Both the position numbers and the translations under genes were made by a program. Below are positions 1 to 10,728 of a stretch of 19,120 nucleotides of DNA, piece after piece. The notes below the pieces were generated by a model. It saw nothing but the letters and a program-made list of their open reading frames with translations, had not been told where the DNA came from and ran no database searches. The first letter of the stretch is position 1. Every line of letters starts with the position of its first letter. The DNA comes from Verrucomicrobia bacterium UBA3214. GTDB taxonomy: Bacteria > Verrucomicrobiota > Kiritimatiellia > RFP12 > UBA1067. Location: the NCBI GenBank assembly GCA_002363575.1, contig DEWI01000001.1, forward strand, positions 1-19,120. Reading direction: 5' to 3'.

Positions 1-1062
1 CCCTTGATGAGGCTCTTCGGCTCGCAGAAGATCGCAGGCCTCATGCAGCGGCTCGGCCTCGAGGAAGGCGAAGTCATGGAGCACAAGTGGCTCAACCGCT
101 CCGTGGAGACTGCGCAGAGGCGCGTCGAGCAGCAACATTACGCCGTCCGCAAGCGCACGCTTGAATACGACGATGTGATGAACAAGCAGCGCGCGATCGT
201 CTATGAACTGCGCGGCCGCATATTGAGCGGCGACCAGGCCGCCGTGCACGGTACGATCCTCGACGTGATAAACGATCTCGTGCGCACGCAGGCCGAGAGG
301 TGCTTCGCCAGCGAGAAGGATTCGCAGCTCGACGATTTCATGAACTGGTTCGGCGTCACCTTCCCGGTTTCGCTCTCCGAAGCGGAGATGAAGCCGTTCG
401 CCGGCGATCCCGAAGGCGCGGGCGACCTCGCATACAAGCGCGTCGAAGATGCCTATGAAGCCAAATGCGCAAGCGAAGACCAGGCTACGCTGCCTTTCAT
501 GGAGCGCGGCGTCTTCCTCAGCGTGATCGACCGCGAGTGGCAGGATTATCTGAAGGCGATGGACGATTTGCGCCACGGCGTCAATCTCCGCGCCTATGGC
601 CAGCGCGACCCGCTGATCGAATACAAGAAAGAAGCCTTCGGAATGTTCGAAGCGCTCATGTCGGCCATCAAGACGAAAGTCGTCGCCGGCGAATTCCGCA
701 GCATGACGATGACCAACATGCGCCGCATGATGGCCCTCATGGAGCGCGAGAAAGCCGCTGCCACGACGAATGAAGCCGCCTTCGACACCGCGCTCGACGA
801 TGATGCCGCCAAGAAGCCGCGCGCCGCACGCGAGACGCCCGCGGCGGCGCCCGCGCAGGAGCGCACGGTTGCAGATGTCTTTGCCTCGATGATGGCCACG
901 CCGGTAATGGGCGCGACGCGCCAAAGCGCTCCGCCGCCGCCCCAGGCGATGCGCATGCCGGCGGCGCCGGCTGCGCCGCGCGCGCAGGTCGGGCGCAACG
1001 ATCCGTGTCCGTGTGGATCCGGCAAGAAGTACAAGAAGTGCTGCGGGAGGAATGGAGTATGA
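1..1062 (+). CDS. secA: Preprotein translocase ATPase SecA, C-terminal part (5' end outside window)
   Basis: This is the C-terminal part of the SecA motor, which drives unfolded preproteins through SecYEG. The frame is open from the first base, so the nucleotide-binding domains lie upstream of the window. Visible parts are the MRLFGS segment near the start, the helical scaffold and wing region ([65 protein letters not shown]), a low-complexity Ala/Pro linker, and a terminal zinc-binding SEC-C motif ([16 protein letters not shown]). That motif has the Cys-x-Cys spacing and a final Cys-Cys pair, and in this family it contacts SecB or ribosomes. The stop codon TGA overlaps the ispD ATG as ATGA, so the two genes are probably translationally coupled. 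The identification is very secure. Confidence 0.97.
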   Translation, partial: PLMRLFGSQKIAGLMQRLGLEEGEVMEHKWLNRSVETAQRRVEQQHYAVRKRTLEYDDVMNKQRAIVYELRGRILSGDQAAVHGTILDVINDLVRTQAERCFASEKDSQLDDFMNWFGVTFPVSLSEAEMKPFAGDPEGAGDLAYKRVEDAYEAKCASEDQATLPFMERGVFLSVIDREWQDYLKAMDDLRHGVNLRAYGQRDPLIEYKKEAFGMFEALMSAIKTKVVAGEFRSMTMTNMRRMMALMEREKAAATTNEAAFDTALDDDAAKKPRAARETPAAAPAQERTVADVFASMMATPVMGATRQSAPPPPQAMRMPAAPAAPRAQVGRNDPCPCGSGKKYKKCCGRNGV

Positions 1063-1730
1063 CAACTGCGATAATCGTCGCTGCCGGCAAATCGGAGCGG
1101 ATGGGCGCTGGGACCGACAAGGCGTTCCTCTCGCTCGTGAACAAGCCTGTGGTCGCGTGGAGTTTGCTCGCTTTCGAGCGCTGCCCGGAAATCGACAAGA
1201 TCGTCCTTGTGGTCCGCAAAGACCAGCTCTTCGCGTGCAAGGCCGTCGTACAGATGTTCGGCATCTCCAAAATCCATAAAATCGTCCCTGGCGGAACGCG
1301 CCGCCAGGATAGCGTTATGGCAGGCCTCGATGCTTGCGATCTTGACACGCGCCATGTGGTTATCCACGATGGGGCGCGCCCGCTTGTCACGAGCGACGTG
1401 ATCGCAGAAGTCGTAAAGACCGCCAAGCGCACCAATGCCGCGACGGTGGGCAAGCGCATGACGGATACCGTCAAGCGCGTCGAGAAGGGCACGACAGTCG
1501 CCGAAACGATGGAGCGCGAAAAACTCTGGGCGGTGCAGACTCCGCAGGCTTTCGCGATGCGCACCTTGCGCAACGCTTATCGTGCGTTGCCTCCCGGCGT
1601 CGTCGTCACGGATGATTGCCAGGCCGTAGAGCTGTCCGGCGAGACCGTGAGAATAGTAGAATCCAACAGCCCGAACATCAAAATTACGACTGTGGAGGAT
1701 TTGCAGCTGGCCGCCGCCATGCTCAAATGA
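1059..1730 (+). CDS. ispD: 2-C-methyl-D-erythritol 4-phosphate cytidylyltransferase IspD
   Basis: IspD joins CTP and methylerythritol phosphate in the non-mevalonate isoprenoid pathway. The protein is 223 residues, close to the family's usual 225-240. The nucleotide-binding N-terminus [12 protein letters not shown] is present with Lys at about residue 21. [36 protein letters not shown] and [10 protein letters not shown] follow in the expected order. A longer in-frame start 18 codons upstream was rejected. The chosen ATG overlaps the secA stop, has GGGAGG eight bases upstream, and places the family motif right at the N-terminus. The ATGA junction suggests co-transcription with secA. Confidence 0.95.
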   Translation: MTTAIIVAAGKSERMGAGTDKAFLSLVNKPVVAWSLLAFERCPEIDKIVLVVRKDQLFACKAVVQMFGISKIHKIVPGGTRRQDSVMAGLDACDLDTRHVVIHDGARPLVTSDVIAEVVKTAKRTNAATVGKRMTDTVKRVEKGTTVAETMEREKLWAVQTPQAFAMRTLRNAYRALPPGVVVTDDCQAVELSGETVRIVESNSPNIKITTVEDLQLAAAMLK

Positions 1731-1864
1731 CGCGCCGCAGCGGGCTTCCCGGAGGCTCGATCGCCGCGCGCCCTTTGAAGAGCGAAAAGCGCTTCGCCGC
1801 ATTACGATCCCTCCAGCCGGATGGGTAGGCAAATCAAATCAACCAATAAACTGTTTATTCGCGT
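1731..1864. other. Intergenic stretch with small dyads between ispD and the phosphoesterase
   Basis: This gap of 134 bases holds no credible gene. It contains the 8-base palindrome AAGCGCTT at about 1787-1794 and a perfect inverted repeat directly before the next start codon, listed separately. I see no convincing pair of -35 and -10 boxes and no T-rich terminator. Confidence 0.5.
1845..1859. promoter_or_regulatory. 15-base palindrome just before the phosphoesterase start
   Basis: AATAAAC-T-GTTTATT is a perfect 7-base inverted repeat with a one-base centre. It ends five bases before the ATG at 1865, where a ribosome binding site would be expected, and no purine-rich Shine-Dalgarno sequence is visible there. 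It could be an operator or an AT-rich dyad that keeps the start region open. It stands out from the GC-rich surroundings. Function is inference. Confidence 0.35.
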
Positions 1865-2599
1865 ATGGGCAAAGTTTTTGCGATACTTGGCGATATCCAC
1901 GCGAACATCGACGCGCTGAACGTCGTTCTGGACGACTGCCGCTCGCAGGGCGTGACTGATTTTCTGTGCACCGGCGATGTGATCGGCTACAACGCCGCGC
2001 CTCGCGAATGCATGAATATCATCCGCGAACTCGGCTGTCCGGTCGTCAAAGGCAATCACGACCACTATGTCTCCAGCGACGCGGTCAATCTCGAAGATTT
2101 CCAGCCTCACGCCGCGATGGTGATACAATGGACGCGCGAACAGCTTGATGCAGGTGAATTGCGCTGGCTCGCCGATCTGCCGTTTACAGTGACGGCCATG
2201 GGCATGACGATCGTGCATTCCACGAACGACCGCCCTGGCAACTTCGGGTATGTCTTCGACAATCTCCAGGCGGAGGCGAATTTCATCCATCAGAAGACTC
2301 CGCTCTGCTTCCACGGCCACACGCACTGCCCGATGATCTACGAAAAATCCATGACCGGCGTCTGGAGGATAGATCCGCAGGATATCAAGCTGCCGCCGGG
2401 AAAGAAATACTTCATCAACGTCGGTTCCGTCGGCCAGCCTCGCGATGGCGATCCCCGCGCCACGTATGTGATATACGACGCCGCCTCGCGTGTCGTCAAA
2501 TTCCGCCGCCTCGAATACGATATACAAGCTGCGCAGGAGCGTATTCGCGCCGCCGGGCTGCCGCCGCGCCTTGCGGAGCGCCTGCAATTCGGCCAATAG
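1865..2599 (+). CDS. Calcineurin-like metallophosphoesterase (phosphodiesterase family)
   Basis: This is a two-metal phosphoesterase, probably cytoplasmic, of 244 residues. The metal-binding motifs are in order: GDIHAN (Asp10, His12), GDVIGY (Asp38), GNHDHY (Asn64, His65, Asp66), IVHS (His119) and HGHTH (His153, His155). The family includes small phosphodiesterases of the YfcE/MJ0936 type. The substrate cannot be read from sequence. No signal peptide is seen. The start is the first ATG in frame and places the first metal motif at residue 10, as is normal. No clear Shine-Dalgarno sequence precedes it, and a perfect palindrome lies there instead. The gene is 134 bases downstream of ispD, so it may have its own control. 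Confidence 0.88.
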   Translation: MGKVFAILGDIHANIDALNVVLDDCRSQGVTDFLCTGDVIGYNAAPRECMNIIRELGCPVVKGNHDHYVSSDAVNLEDFQPHAAMVIQWTREQLDAGELRWLADLPFTVTAMGMTIVHSTNDRPGNFGYVFDNLQAEANFIHQKTPLCFHGHTHCPMIYEKSMTGVWRIDPQDIKLPPGKKYFINVGSVGQPRDGDPRATYVIYDAASRVVKFRRLEYDIQAAQERIRAAGLPPRLAERLQFGQ

Positions 2600-2675
2600 C
2601 ATCGCGCGAACATCGCTCTGCACGCAGCAGCAGTCTCAAAAGGCGGTACATCCGCAAAACAGGAACAATCTCAAC

Positions 2676-3803
2676 ATGGAAAGCTTCAAAAGAACGGTAT
2701 TTGCGCTGGCTATCGCCACCGCCGCGTTTGCCGTGCATGCCGAGAGGCGTCTCGGATTCGGCATAGACGCCTACAACGTTTCATTCCCGATTCAGGACCA
2801 CAAGAACCAACTGTTTTCGCCGCTGGCGTTCGAGCTTGATTGCTGCGTGATGGCCGATGCTCTCGATCCGATAGGGCGCGCAAATGTCGCCGAGGCGCTC
2901 TCGCTGCATTCGGATTTCGACAATGTGTATACCCCTATCCTAGACGCCCTTGAAAAGGCGCCGGAGACGAATCAGCTCTATTTTTCCTCGGCTCGCGCGA
3001 TCGCCGTGACCGAGCCTGAAAAAGTGAATGTCGAATACCGCAAGCGCCTGCTCGATTCGCGCTTCAATGGCGCCATCGGCCGCCTGTGGCCGACAAGCGG
3101 CATCGAAAACTGGATGAAAGCGAAGCTCGACGGCAAAATCGACGATTGGCTCATCCCTCTTCCGAAAGTCGGCTACGCGGAATATTGCGTTATCGACGCC
3201 AGTGTAGTCGAAATGCACCTTCCTTCCGATATCGTCGCTGTCGAAGAAACCCTTTCATTCAAGAAGATCGACGGCACGAGCGTAAAGACTCCTTTCGTGC
3301 GCTTCAATATCAATGCGCAATACGCCCGCACGCCAAGCTATACTTCCGTGCGCATACCGATGAAAGGCGGCGCTTTCTTCTACGCATTCATGCCGAGCCC
3401 GCCGCAAACCGTAGCCGATGTGCGCCGCCGCATAACACCTGAGACGATCGCGAAAATCATCAACGAGCCTCTCGATCCAGGCGTGCAAGACAGTGGCACG
3501 GCGTATTGCGAAATCCACCTTCCGCGCTTCGCCCTCGACGGGAAGTGTTCGCTCGAAAAAGCCTTCACCGTCGCCAAGGTCCCCGTGACCGACATTACAT
3601 ATTTCTACAAGCAGCTCAAGCACCGCACTTCATGGCAGTGCACGCGCTTCAATTTCAAGCTCCCGCATCTCGCTCCGGCGACCACGCCGCCAGAGCCGGA
3701 GGCGATCAGGAACCGCGCGCTTTTCATACGCCCGTTCTTCTTTTTCATTTACGTCCCGGAGATTGACGCCATTCCCGTGATCGGGCAATACATGGGCGAA
3801 TGA
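2676..3803 (+). CDS. Secreted serpin-family protein with a degenerate reactive-centre hinge
   Basis: The protein has 375 residues, the usual serpin length. A signal peptide is visible (Lys/Arg near the start, hydrophobic 7-20, AVHA cleavage near residue 22). Serpin-like blocks occur in family order: QLFSPLAFELDCCVMADAL (45-63), GIENWMKAKLDGKIDDWL (142-159), SVRIPMKGGAFFYAFMP (224-240), DVRRRITPETIAKIIN (248-263), CEIHLPRFALDGKCSLEKAF (278-297) and RPFFFFIYVPEIDAIPVIGQ (352-371). The last matches the strand that in serpins reads like PFLFLI...GxILFMGR. The usual hinge EEGTEAAAAT is not present; the matching stretch reads FKLPHLAPATT, so loop insertion and protease inhibition are doubtful. An earlier in-frame start would bury the signal peptide. 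AGGA lies about 11 bases before the chosen ATG. Family assignment rests on motif memory, not a profile search. Confidence 0.75.
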   Translation: MESFKRTVFALAIATAAFAVHAERRLGFGIDAYNVSFPIQDHKNQLFSPLAFELDCCVMADALDPIGRANVAEALSLHSDFDNVYTPILDALEKAPETNQLYFSSARAIAVTEPEKVNVEYRKRLLDSRFNGAIGRLWPTSGIENWMKAKLDGKIDDWLIPLPKVGYAEYCVIDASVVEMHLPSDIVAVEETLSFKKIDGTSVKTPFVRFNINAQYARTPSYTSVRIPMKGGAFFYAFMPSPPQTVADVRRRITPETIAKIINEPLDPGVQDSGTAYCEIHLPRFALDGKCSLEKAFTVAKVPVTDITYFYKQLKHRTSWQCTRFNFKLPHLAPATTPPEPEAIRNRALFIRPFFFFIYVPEIDAIPVIGQYMGE

Positions 3804-3814
3804 GCGGGGCGGAC

Positions 3815-3833
3815 TTCCGGCAAACGGAATTTT
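3815..3833 (+). terminator. Small hairpin with T-run between the serpin gene and gyrB
   Basis: TTCCG-GCAAA-CGGAA followed by TTTT resembles a short intrinsic terminator 12 bases after the serpin stop. The stem has only five base pairs, two of them A-T, so termination would be weak. It may only separate serpin and gyrB expression. Confidence 0.35.
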
Positions 3834-3848
3834 CAGAAAGGCAGTTAG

Positions 3849-6056
<2,208 letters not shown>

Positions 6057-6057
6057 A

Positions 6058-6075
6058 CGCGGCCTCAGGGCCGCG
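6058..6075. repeat. GC-rich hairpin directly after gyrB
   Basis: CGCGGCC-TCAG-GGCCGCG is a perfect seven-pair stem with a four-base loop. It begins two bases after the gyrB stop and ends ten bases before the next start codon. There is no T-run, so it is more likely an intercistronic RNA hairpin (3' end protection or attenuation) than a classic intrinsic terminator. Confidence 0.5.
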
Positions 6076-6085
6076 CCGCCCGACC

Positions 6086-7501
6086 ATGTTTCGTCAAGGC
6101 AGATTGCGAGTGCTGGCACTTTGGCTGGCGGATGCGCTTTGCATCGTCTCTGTCTGGGCGTGCGTCGTAGTCGTTTATTGGCTTTTGGGGGGTGGCTACC
6201 TTCCTTCAATGTATCTTAGGTTCTGGCCGACCGCACTCGTATTCCTCTTCGCCAACGGCATGATGGGCCTGTACAACGGCAGCTGGGCCTATCCCGCCGC
6301 GCCTATCCCGCCTGTCGAAGAAATGCGCCGCCTTACGCTATCTTCGGCGCTGGCGCATTTCGGCACTATCGCCGTCATCGTCTTAATGCATCAGACGATG
6401 CTAGGATATTCGCGCGCGGTGATGGTGATTTCCGGTATATTGACAGCGATCCTCGCGCAATCTTTTCGCAACTGGTTTCGCTGGCTGTTGCTGAAATGCG
6501 GCGTCGGCCAGCTTGATGTCGTTCTGGCTGGCGGCGGCAAAGTGGCCGAAGAAATCTCCCAAATACTCCATGACGATCCCTACACGGGCTTCCACATCCT
6601 CGGGTATTTCGACGGCGTGCATAGCGAAGTGCGCCGCCTGAAAAATCCCGCGGTGCCGTATCTCGGGCAGCTCGGCGACATCGTGCCGTACGCTCGCAGG
6701 AACGACGTCAAGATTCTGCTTGCCTGCCAGGACGAGCGGCTTTTCGGCTGCCAGATGGAGGAATTCACTTCCTGGTTCACGTATATCGAATATCTGCCGA
6801 CGGCGAGCGTATTTCCTGTGTTCGGCGCGAAGGCCGTCACCTTCGATGGTATCGGCGGCCTCGAAATGGTAAACCAGGGGCGCAAGAAACTCTTTCGCGC
6901 GCAGAAACGCGTCCTCGATACGCTGATGGCGATTTTCGCGTTCATACTCGTTTCCCCGCTTTTCATTGTCATTCCGATTCTTGTGAAGCTGACGAGCGAT
7001 GGCTGTGTTTTCTATCGCCAGGACCGGCTTGGCAAAGGCGGCCGGCCCATCAGGGTATGGAAGTTCCGCTCAATGTACAAAGACGCGGACGAGCGCTTGC
7101 AAAAGCTTCTCGCCGCCGAACCCGGAGCAGCCGAAGAATGGCGACGAAATATGAAGCTCCGGCACGATCCGCGCATCACGCCGCTGGGGAAATTCCTGCG
7201 CATGACATCTCTCGACGAGCTGCCGCAGCTTTTCAACGTCTTCCTTGGCGACATGTCGCTGATCGGACCTCGCCCGATAGTCAAAGCGGAAGTCGCTAAA
7301 TACGGCGATTCGTACCGGGTGTTTTCTTCCGTGCGCCCCGGCATAACCGGGCTTTGGCAGGTCTCCGGACGCAGCAATACAGACTACACGCGCCGTATCG
7401 CCCTCGATACGTACTACGTGATGAACTGGTCGCCGTGGATGGATTGGTGGATCCTTCTGCGAACGGTGTACGTGGTCTTGCTCATGCGTGGCGCGCGCTG
7501 A
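6086..7501 (+). CDS. Membrane undecaprenyl-phosphate sugar phosphotransferase (WbaP-like)
   Basis: This enzyme family moves a sugar-1-phosphate from a nucleotide sugar to undecaprenyl phosphate, the first step of capsule, exopolysaccharide or O-antigen repeat synthesis at the inner membrane. The protein has 471 residues. Hydrophobic segments lie at about 8-35, 46-64, 84-102 and 110-125. A Rossmann-like part follows (VVLAGGGKVAEEI at 145-157), then a re-entrant or membrane helix at 276-301. The catalytic C-terminal domain has YRQDRLGKGGRPI, WKFRSM, the Asp-Glu pair in SLDELPQ (377-378), GDMSLIGPRPI and RPGITGLWQVSGR. The full-length architecture resembles WbaP rather than the short PglC form. 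No glycosyltransferases or flippase are nearby, so the glycan is unknown. The 3' end overlaps recD on the other strand by 20 bases. Confidence 0.92.
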   Translation: MFRQGRLRVLALWLADALCIVSVWACVVVVYWLLGGGYLPSMYLRFWPTALVFLFANGMMGLYNGSWAYPAAPIPPVEEMRRLTLSSALAHFGTIAVIVLMHQTMLGYSRAVMVISGILTAILAQSFRNWFRWLLLKCGVGQLDVVLAGGGKVAEEISQILHDDPYTGFHILGYFDGVHSEVRRLKNPAVPYLGQLGDIVPYARRNDVKILLACQDERLFGCQMEEFTSWFTYIEYLPTASVFPVFGAKAVTFDGIGGLEMVNQGRKKLFRAQKRVLDTLMAIFAFILVSPLFIVIPILVKLTSDGCVFYRQDRLGKGGRPIRVWKFRSMYKDADERLQKLLAAEPGAAEEWRRNMKLRHDPRITPLGKFLRMTSLDELPQLFNVFLGDMSLIGPRPIVKAEVAKYGDSYRVFSSVRPGITGLWQVSGRSNTDYTRRIALDTYYVMNWSPWMDWWILLRTVYVVLLMRGAR

Positions 7502-9389
7502 CGGCGGCCATGCGCAGCGCCTCTTCCGTAGCATAGACTACCGAGCGACGGCGCGCGCGCGTTATTGCGGTGTAAACGAGTTTTCTCGTGACAAGCGGAT
7601 GTCCCGGACTGTCAGGAAGTATGGCGAGCACATCTCCGAATTCCGATCCCTGGCTCTTGTGCACGGTGATTGCATACGCGAAATCATGCGCGGGCAAGAA
7701 AGCCGCAGGGCAGGCGATCATGCGCGTGCCGCGCGGGAAGAGGACGGCGATTCCGCCGGAAGCTTCGCGTATCGTGACGCCAGTATCGCCGTTGAACAGA
7801 CCTATCGACGGCGCGTTTTCGACGATAATGACGGGGATTCCCGGTTCGTCGAGCTTCAAACTCGGATGGAGAAGCGCATTGATGCGGCTTGCGCCATACA
7901 AGCCGTTTCGCACCACGGTCAGGATGCGCGATGAATCCAACACATCGAAAAGCTCTTTCGCTTCCGAAGTCATTTCCGATTCGGCGGCGCCGGCGGCGAG
8001 TTTCTCCGCCTGCTTTGCGAGCGCACCGCCTTTTGCGAGACCGTGCAATGCCGCCCAATCGCGCAGGAATGCATCGAGCGCCGCCGCTTTCCTGGAGAAA
8101 GGGGCGTCCGGCGCGAATGGCTGCGGATAGAATAGGCAGCTGTCCAGCGTGGAAGGGGAAGCGACGGCGCGCGCCCAATCATCGCCAAGCCTCGCGGAGG
8201 CGTCGAGAATGCCGGAGGCATCTTCGCGTCTGAAACCTTCGACGGCTTTTGCGAGCGAGCCTTTGAAGCGGTGGGAGACGGCAAGCTCGACAAACGCGCC
8301 GCATGCGCCTTCGACGCTGTTGCGAAGATCGAGGAGATCGCCAAGCACTGCGCCGGTCTGGACGGGCGGCAGCTGATCGCGATCGCCCAACAGCACGACG
8401 CGGCAGTTCGTAGGCAGCGCGGCGACCAAATCGCGCATCAACAAAAGATCGACCATCGAGAATTCGTCGATCACAATCAATTTAATTGACAGAGGATTGG
8501 ACGAGTCGTGGCGCCAGCGAGGCGCGCGGCCGCCAAGCAGCGAATGTATCGTCGTGGAAACGAGAGTCGAGAGCGCGGCGCGAGTTTCCGCCGGTAGTTC
8601 GTCCTCCCCGGCGAGAGAGCATTGCGCCTTGATCGCTTCCGCCATGCGCTGGGCGGCGCGCCCTGTAGGCGCGGCGAGAGCGATTTCACGCGGCGTCAGC
8701 GAGCCTTGCGCGAGCAATGCACGGAGTATCGAGCAGACGATGGTGGTTTTCCCCGTGCCTGGCCCGCCGGTGATTACGACGAGGCGGCGCGAGAGCGCCG
8801 CGCGCACGGCATCGCGCTGACCTTCGCTCACGGTGAACGCGGCGCGCGAATACGCGATCGCGCGCGCAAGCGAGTCTTCGGCGATCGCGCCGAACGCGGA
8901 CGCATTGGCGCCCAGCCTGGCGCGCGCCCAAGCTTCGAGCGCTTTGGCGGCGTTGTAATGGACTGCGAAATACCATTTGCCTGCCGCGCCACCGGAAGGG
9001 GAATCGCGCCGCACAATATCGCCTTCCAGATGCGCGACGGCGGTGCATGCGGCTGGCCACATCGCGTCGATCGCTTCGCATGCGCCCGCGTTCGGGCCAT
9101 CCATTTCTTCGCGCCGCCGATCGTAGCGTACGCCGTCGCGCAATAGCGCGGCGCCGTACGCGCCTTGCGCATCTAGTTCGAGTGCCGCCGCGCCGGTCTT
9201 CAGCGAGATGAACATCGCGGCGAGGAAGAGGTATGCCGCGTCGGGTGTCTCCGGGCGGCGCGCGATAATGTCGCGCGCGGTCTGCAAAGCGGAAATTTCC
9301 AGCGCGCCGTTGCCGACGAGCCGCTCGAGGATTTCGCGCACTGCGGCATCGTGCGCGGCTATTTCGAACAGTGCGAGCATCGCGTACAC
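7482..9389 (-). CDS. recD: Exodeoxyribonuclease V alpha chain, RecD-type helicase
   Basis: RecD is the fast 5'-3' helicase of RecBCD, active in double-strand break repair. The protein has 635 residues, near E. coli RecD (608) and shorter than RecD2 forms. Superfamily 1 motifs are in order: Walker A GGPGTGKTT (208-216), AAPTGRAAQRM, STTIHSLLG, motif II VIDEFSMVD (306-314), GDRDQLPPVQTGAVLGDL, SHRF, LFNGDTGV (531-538), VHKSQGSEF (576-584) and VYTAITRARRR (605-615). The extended match after motif II is close to RecD of the RecBC-associated type. The start is GTG at 9389, or possibly ATG at 9380; neither has a good Shine-Dalgarno sequence. It begins seven bases after the trkH stop, so coupled translation is likely. 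recB and recC are not in the window. Confidence 0.93.
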   Translation of the reverse strand: MYAMLALFEIAAHDAAVREILERLVGNGALEISALQTARDIIARRPETPDAAYLFLAAMFISLKTGAAALELDAQGAYGAALLRDGVRYDRRREEMDGPNAGACEAIDAMWPAACTAVAHLEGDIVRRDSPSGGAAGKWYFAVHYNAAKALEAWARARLGANASAFGAIAEDSLARAIAYSRAAFTVSEGQRDAVRAALSRRLVVITGGPGTGKTTIVCSILRALLAQGSLTPREIALAAPTGRAAQRMAEAIKAQCSLAGEDELPAETRAALSTLVSTTIHSLLGGRAPRWRHDSSNPLSIKLIVIDEFSMVDLLLMRDLVAALPTNCRVVLLGDRDQLPPVQTGAVLGDLLDLRNSVEGACGAFVELAVSHRFKGSLAKAVEGFRREDASGILDASARLGDDWARAVASPSTLDSCLFYPQPFAPDAPFSRKAAALDAFLRDWAALHGLAKGGALAKQAEKLAAGAAESEMTSEAKELFDVLDSSRILTVVRNGLYGASRINALLHPSLKLDEPGIPVIIVENAPSIGLFNGDTGVTIREASGGIAVLFPRGTRMIACPAAFLPAHDFAYAITVHKSQGSEFGDVLAILPDSPGHPLVTRKLVYTAITRARRRSVVYATEEALRMAAVSARHA

Positions 9390-9396
9390 CGCGCTT

Positions 9397-10728
9397 TCAG
9401 CCGACTACGAGTTCTTCCGATGGATAGCGTATGTGCGATTTGGCTTCGCGGTCGCCTATCAGCATCACGACGGAAAGGGCGCCAAGGCGCCCGATGAACA
9501 TGGCGCAGACGACCACCGCCTTTCCGCCTCCAGACAGGCTCGCCGTCGTGTCGCCGACGGAAAGACCGGTCGTCGTGATCGCGGAGACAGCCTCGAAAAA
9601 CAGCGCATCGAGCGCAATGCCCGAATTCGCTTCGGTGATGAAAAGCGCGCCTGTCACGATCGTTGCAAACGCTACGAGCGCCACGGCGATGACGATAGAT
9701 TCGCGGACTATTTCCATTGGCACCACACGCTTGGAGATTACCGTCTCGTTGGCTCCCTTGCACATCGCCTTGATCGTATATACAAGCACTGCAAGCGTGG
9801 TTACTTTGATTCCTGCGGCCGCAGAGCCAGGCGCCCCGCCAATCATCATCAGCACTTCGTAAACAAGGCGCGTGATCGGCTTCAAGTCTTCCGTCGGCGT
9901 CACGCAAAAACCGCATGTGCGCGGCGTGACCGCCTGATAGAACGCTACATAGAGTTTCTTGGCGCCGGGCAATTCCGCCAGCACGCCGTTCCATTCCAGC
10001 GCCAGGAAAGCGATGAAGGCGATGACGAGCAGGCATGCGCTCACGCGCAGCACGACCCTCGTATGCAGCGTGAGCCGCCCCTTGCCGCCCATGCGGCGGC
10101 GCAGAAATTTAAATGTGCAGAGATTGTAGATTACAAGAAAGCCTATGCCTCCAAGTATCGTTTCCGCCGCCATCGTGGCAAGCATGAGGGGTTCGTCCGC
10201 GAGCATCGCGAGAGAGCCGGGCAATATGCCGAAGCCGGCGTTGCAGAAACTCATGAGCGAATAGAATATGCTCATGTACACGGCATCGTCGGGGAACAGC
10301 GCGAGAAAGCGCGGATACAGCGCGAGCGCGCCGAGCAGCTCGATTGTCGCCATCGAACCCACCACCCAGCAGATCAGTCCGCGCAAGCCTTGAACCTGCT
10401 CGACGCCATATGCGTTCATCAACGTGAATTCGCGGCTCAATGAAAGCCGCCGTCCAATCGCGATAAGCAAAAAAGTGCCGCATGTCATCAAGCCGAGGCA
10501 GCCGATTTCGACGAGGACCATAAGCACTATCTGTCCGCCGCGCGTGTATTCGACGGCGATATCGACGATGCTGAGCCCTGTGACGCAGACGGCGGAAAAC
10601 GCCGTGAAGAGCGCCGCCGTCCAATTTCCCCAGCAGCCGGCATTGCGCGCAAACGGCGCGGCCAGCAAGACCGCGCCGACGAGTACAAGACCGAGAAAGC
10701 CCAGCGCTACGGAGACGCGATTCTTCAT
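9397..10728 (-). CDS. Potassium uptake channel subunit, KtrB/TrkH family
   Basis: This is an inner-membrane K+ (or Na+-coupled K+) translocating subunit of 443 residues, matching KtrB length. Four pore-loop repeats can be seen, each with a filter glycine: CVTGLSIVD (48-56), SFCNAGFGILPGS, TPRTCGFCVT and ITTTGLSVGDT near the C-terminus. Between them are many hydrophobic helices. The start ATG overlaps the tatC stop as ATGA, with AAAAGGAAG upstream inside tatC. A longer open frame up to 11409 is only tatC read in another frame. The gating partner KtrA/TrkA is not in the window. Whether it is TrkH or KtrB is left open, but length and compact repeats favour KtrB. Confidence 0.9.
   Translation of the reverse strand: MKNRVSVALGFLGLVLVGAVLLAAPFARNAGCWGNWTAALFTAFSAVCVTGLSIVDIAVEYTRGGQIVLMVLVEIGCLGLMTCGTFLLIAIGRRLSLSREFTLMNAYGVEQVQGLRGLICWVVGSMATIELLGALALYPRFLALFPDDAVYMSIFYSLMSFCNAGFGILPGSLAMLADEPLMLATMAAETILGGIGFLVIYNLCTFKFLRRRMGGKGRLTLHTRVVLRVSACLLVIAFIAFLALEWNGVLAELPGAKKLYVAFYQAVTPRTCGFCVTPTEDLKPITRLVYEVLMMIGGAPGSAAAGIKVTTLAVLVYTIKAMCKGANETVISKRVVPMEIVRESIVIAVALVAFATIVTGALFITEANSGIALDALFFEAVSAITTTGLSVGDTTASLSGGGKAVVVCAMFIGRLGALSVVMLIGDREAKSHIRYPSEELVVG

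Noticed and set aside
594..1832. Open frame of 412 codons on the - strand
   Set aside because: Antisense to secA and ispD; no motif and no ribosome site.
2490..2675. N-terminal extension of the serpin by 62 residues
   Set aside because: It overlaps the phosphoesterase gene and would place a clear signal peptide inside the protein.
9208..10443. Open frame of 411 codons on the + strand
   Set aside because: Antisense to trkH and recD, with no domain; low-complexity Arg/His composition typical of shadow frames.
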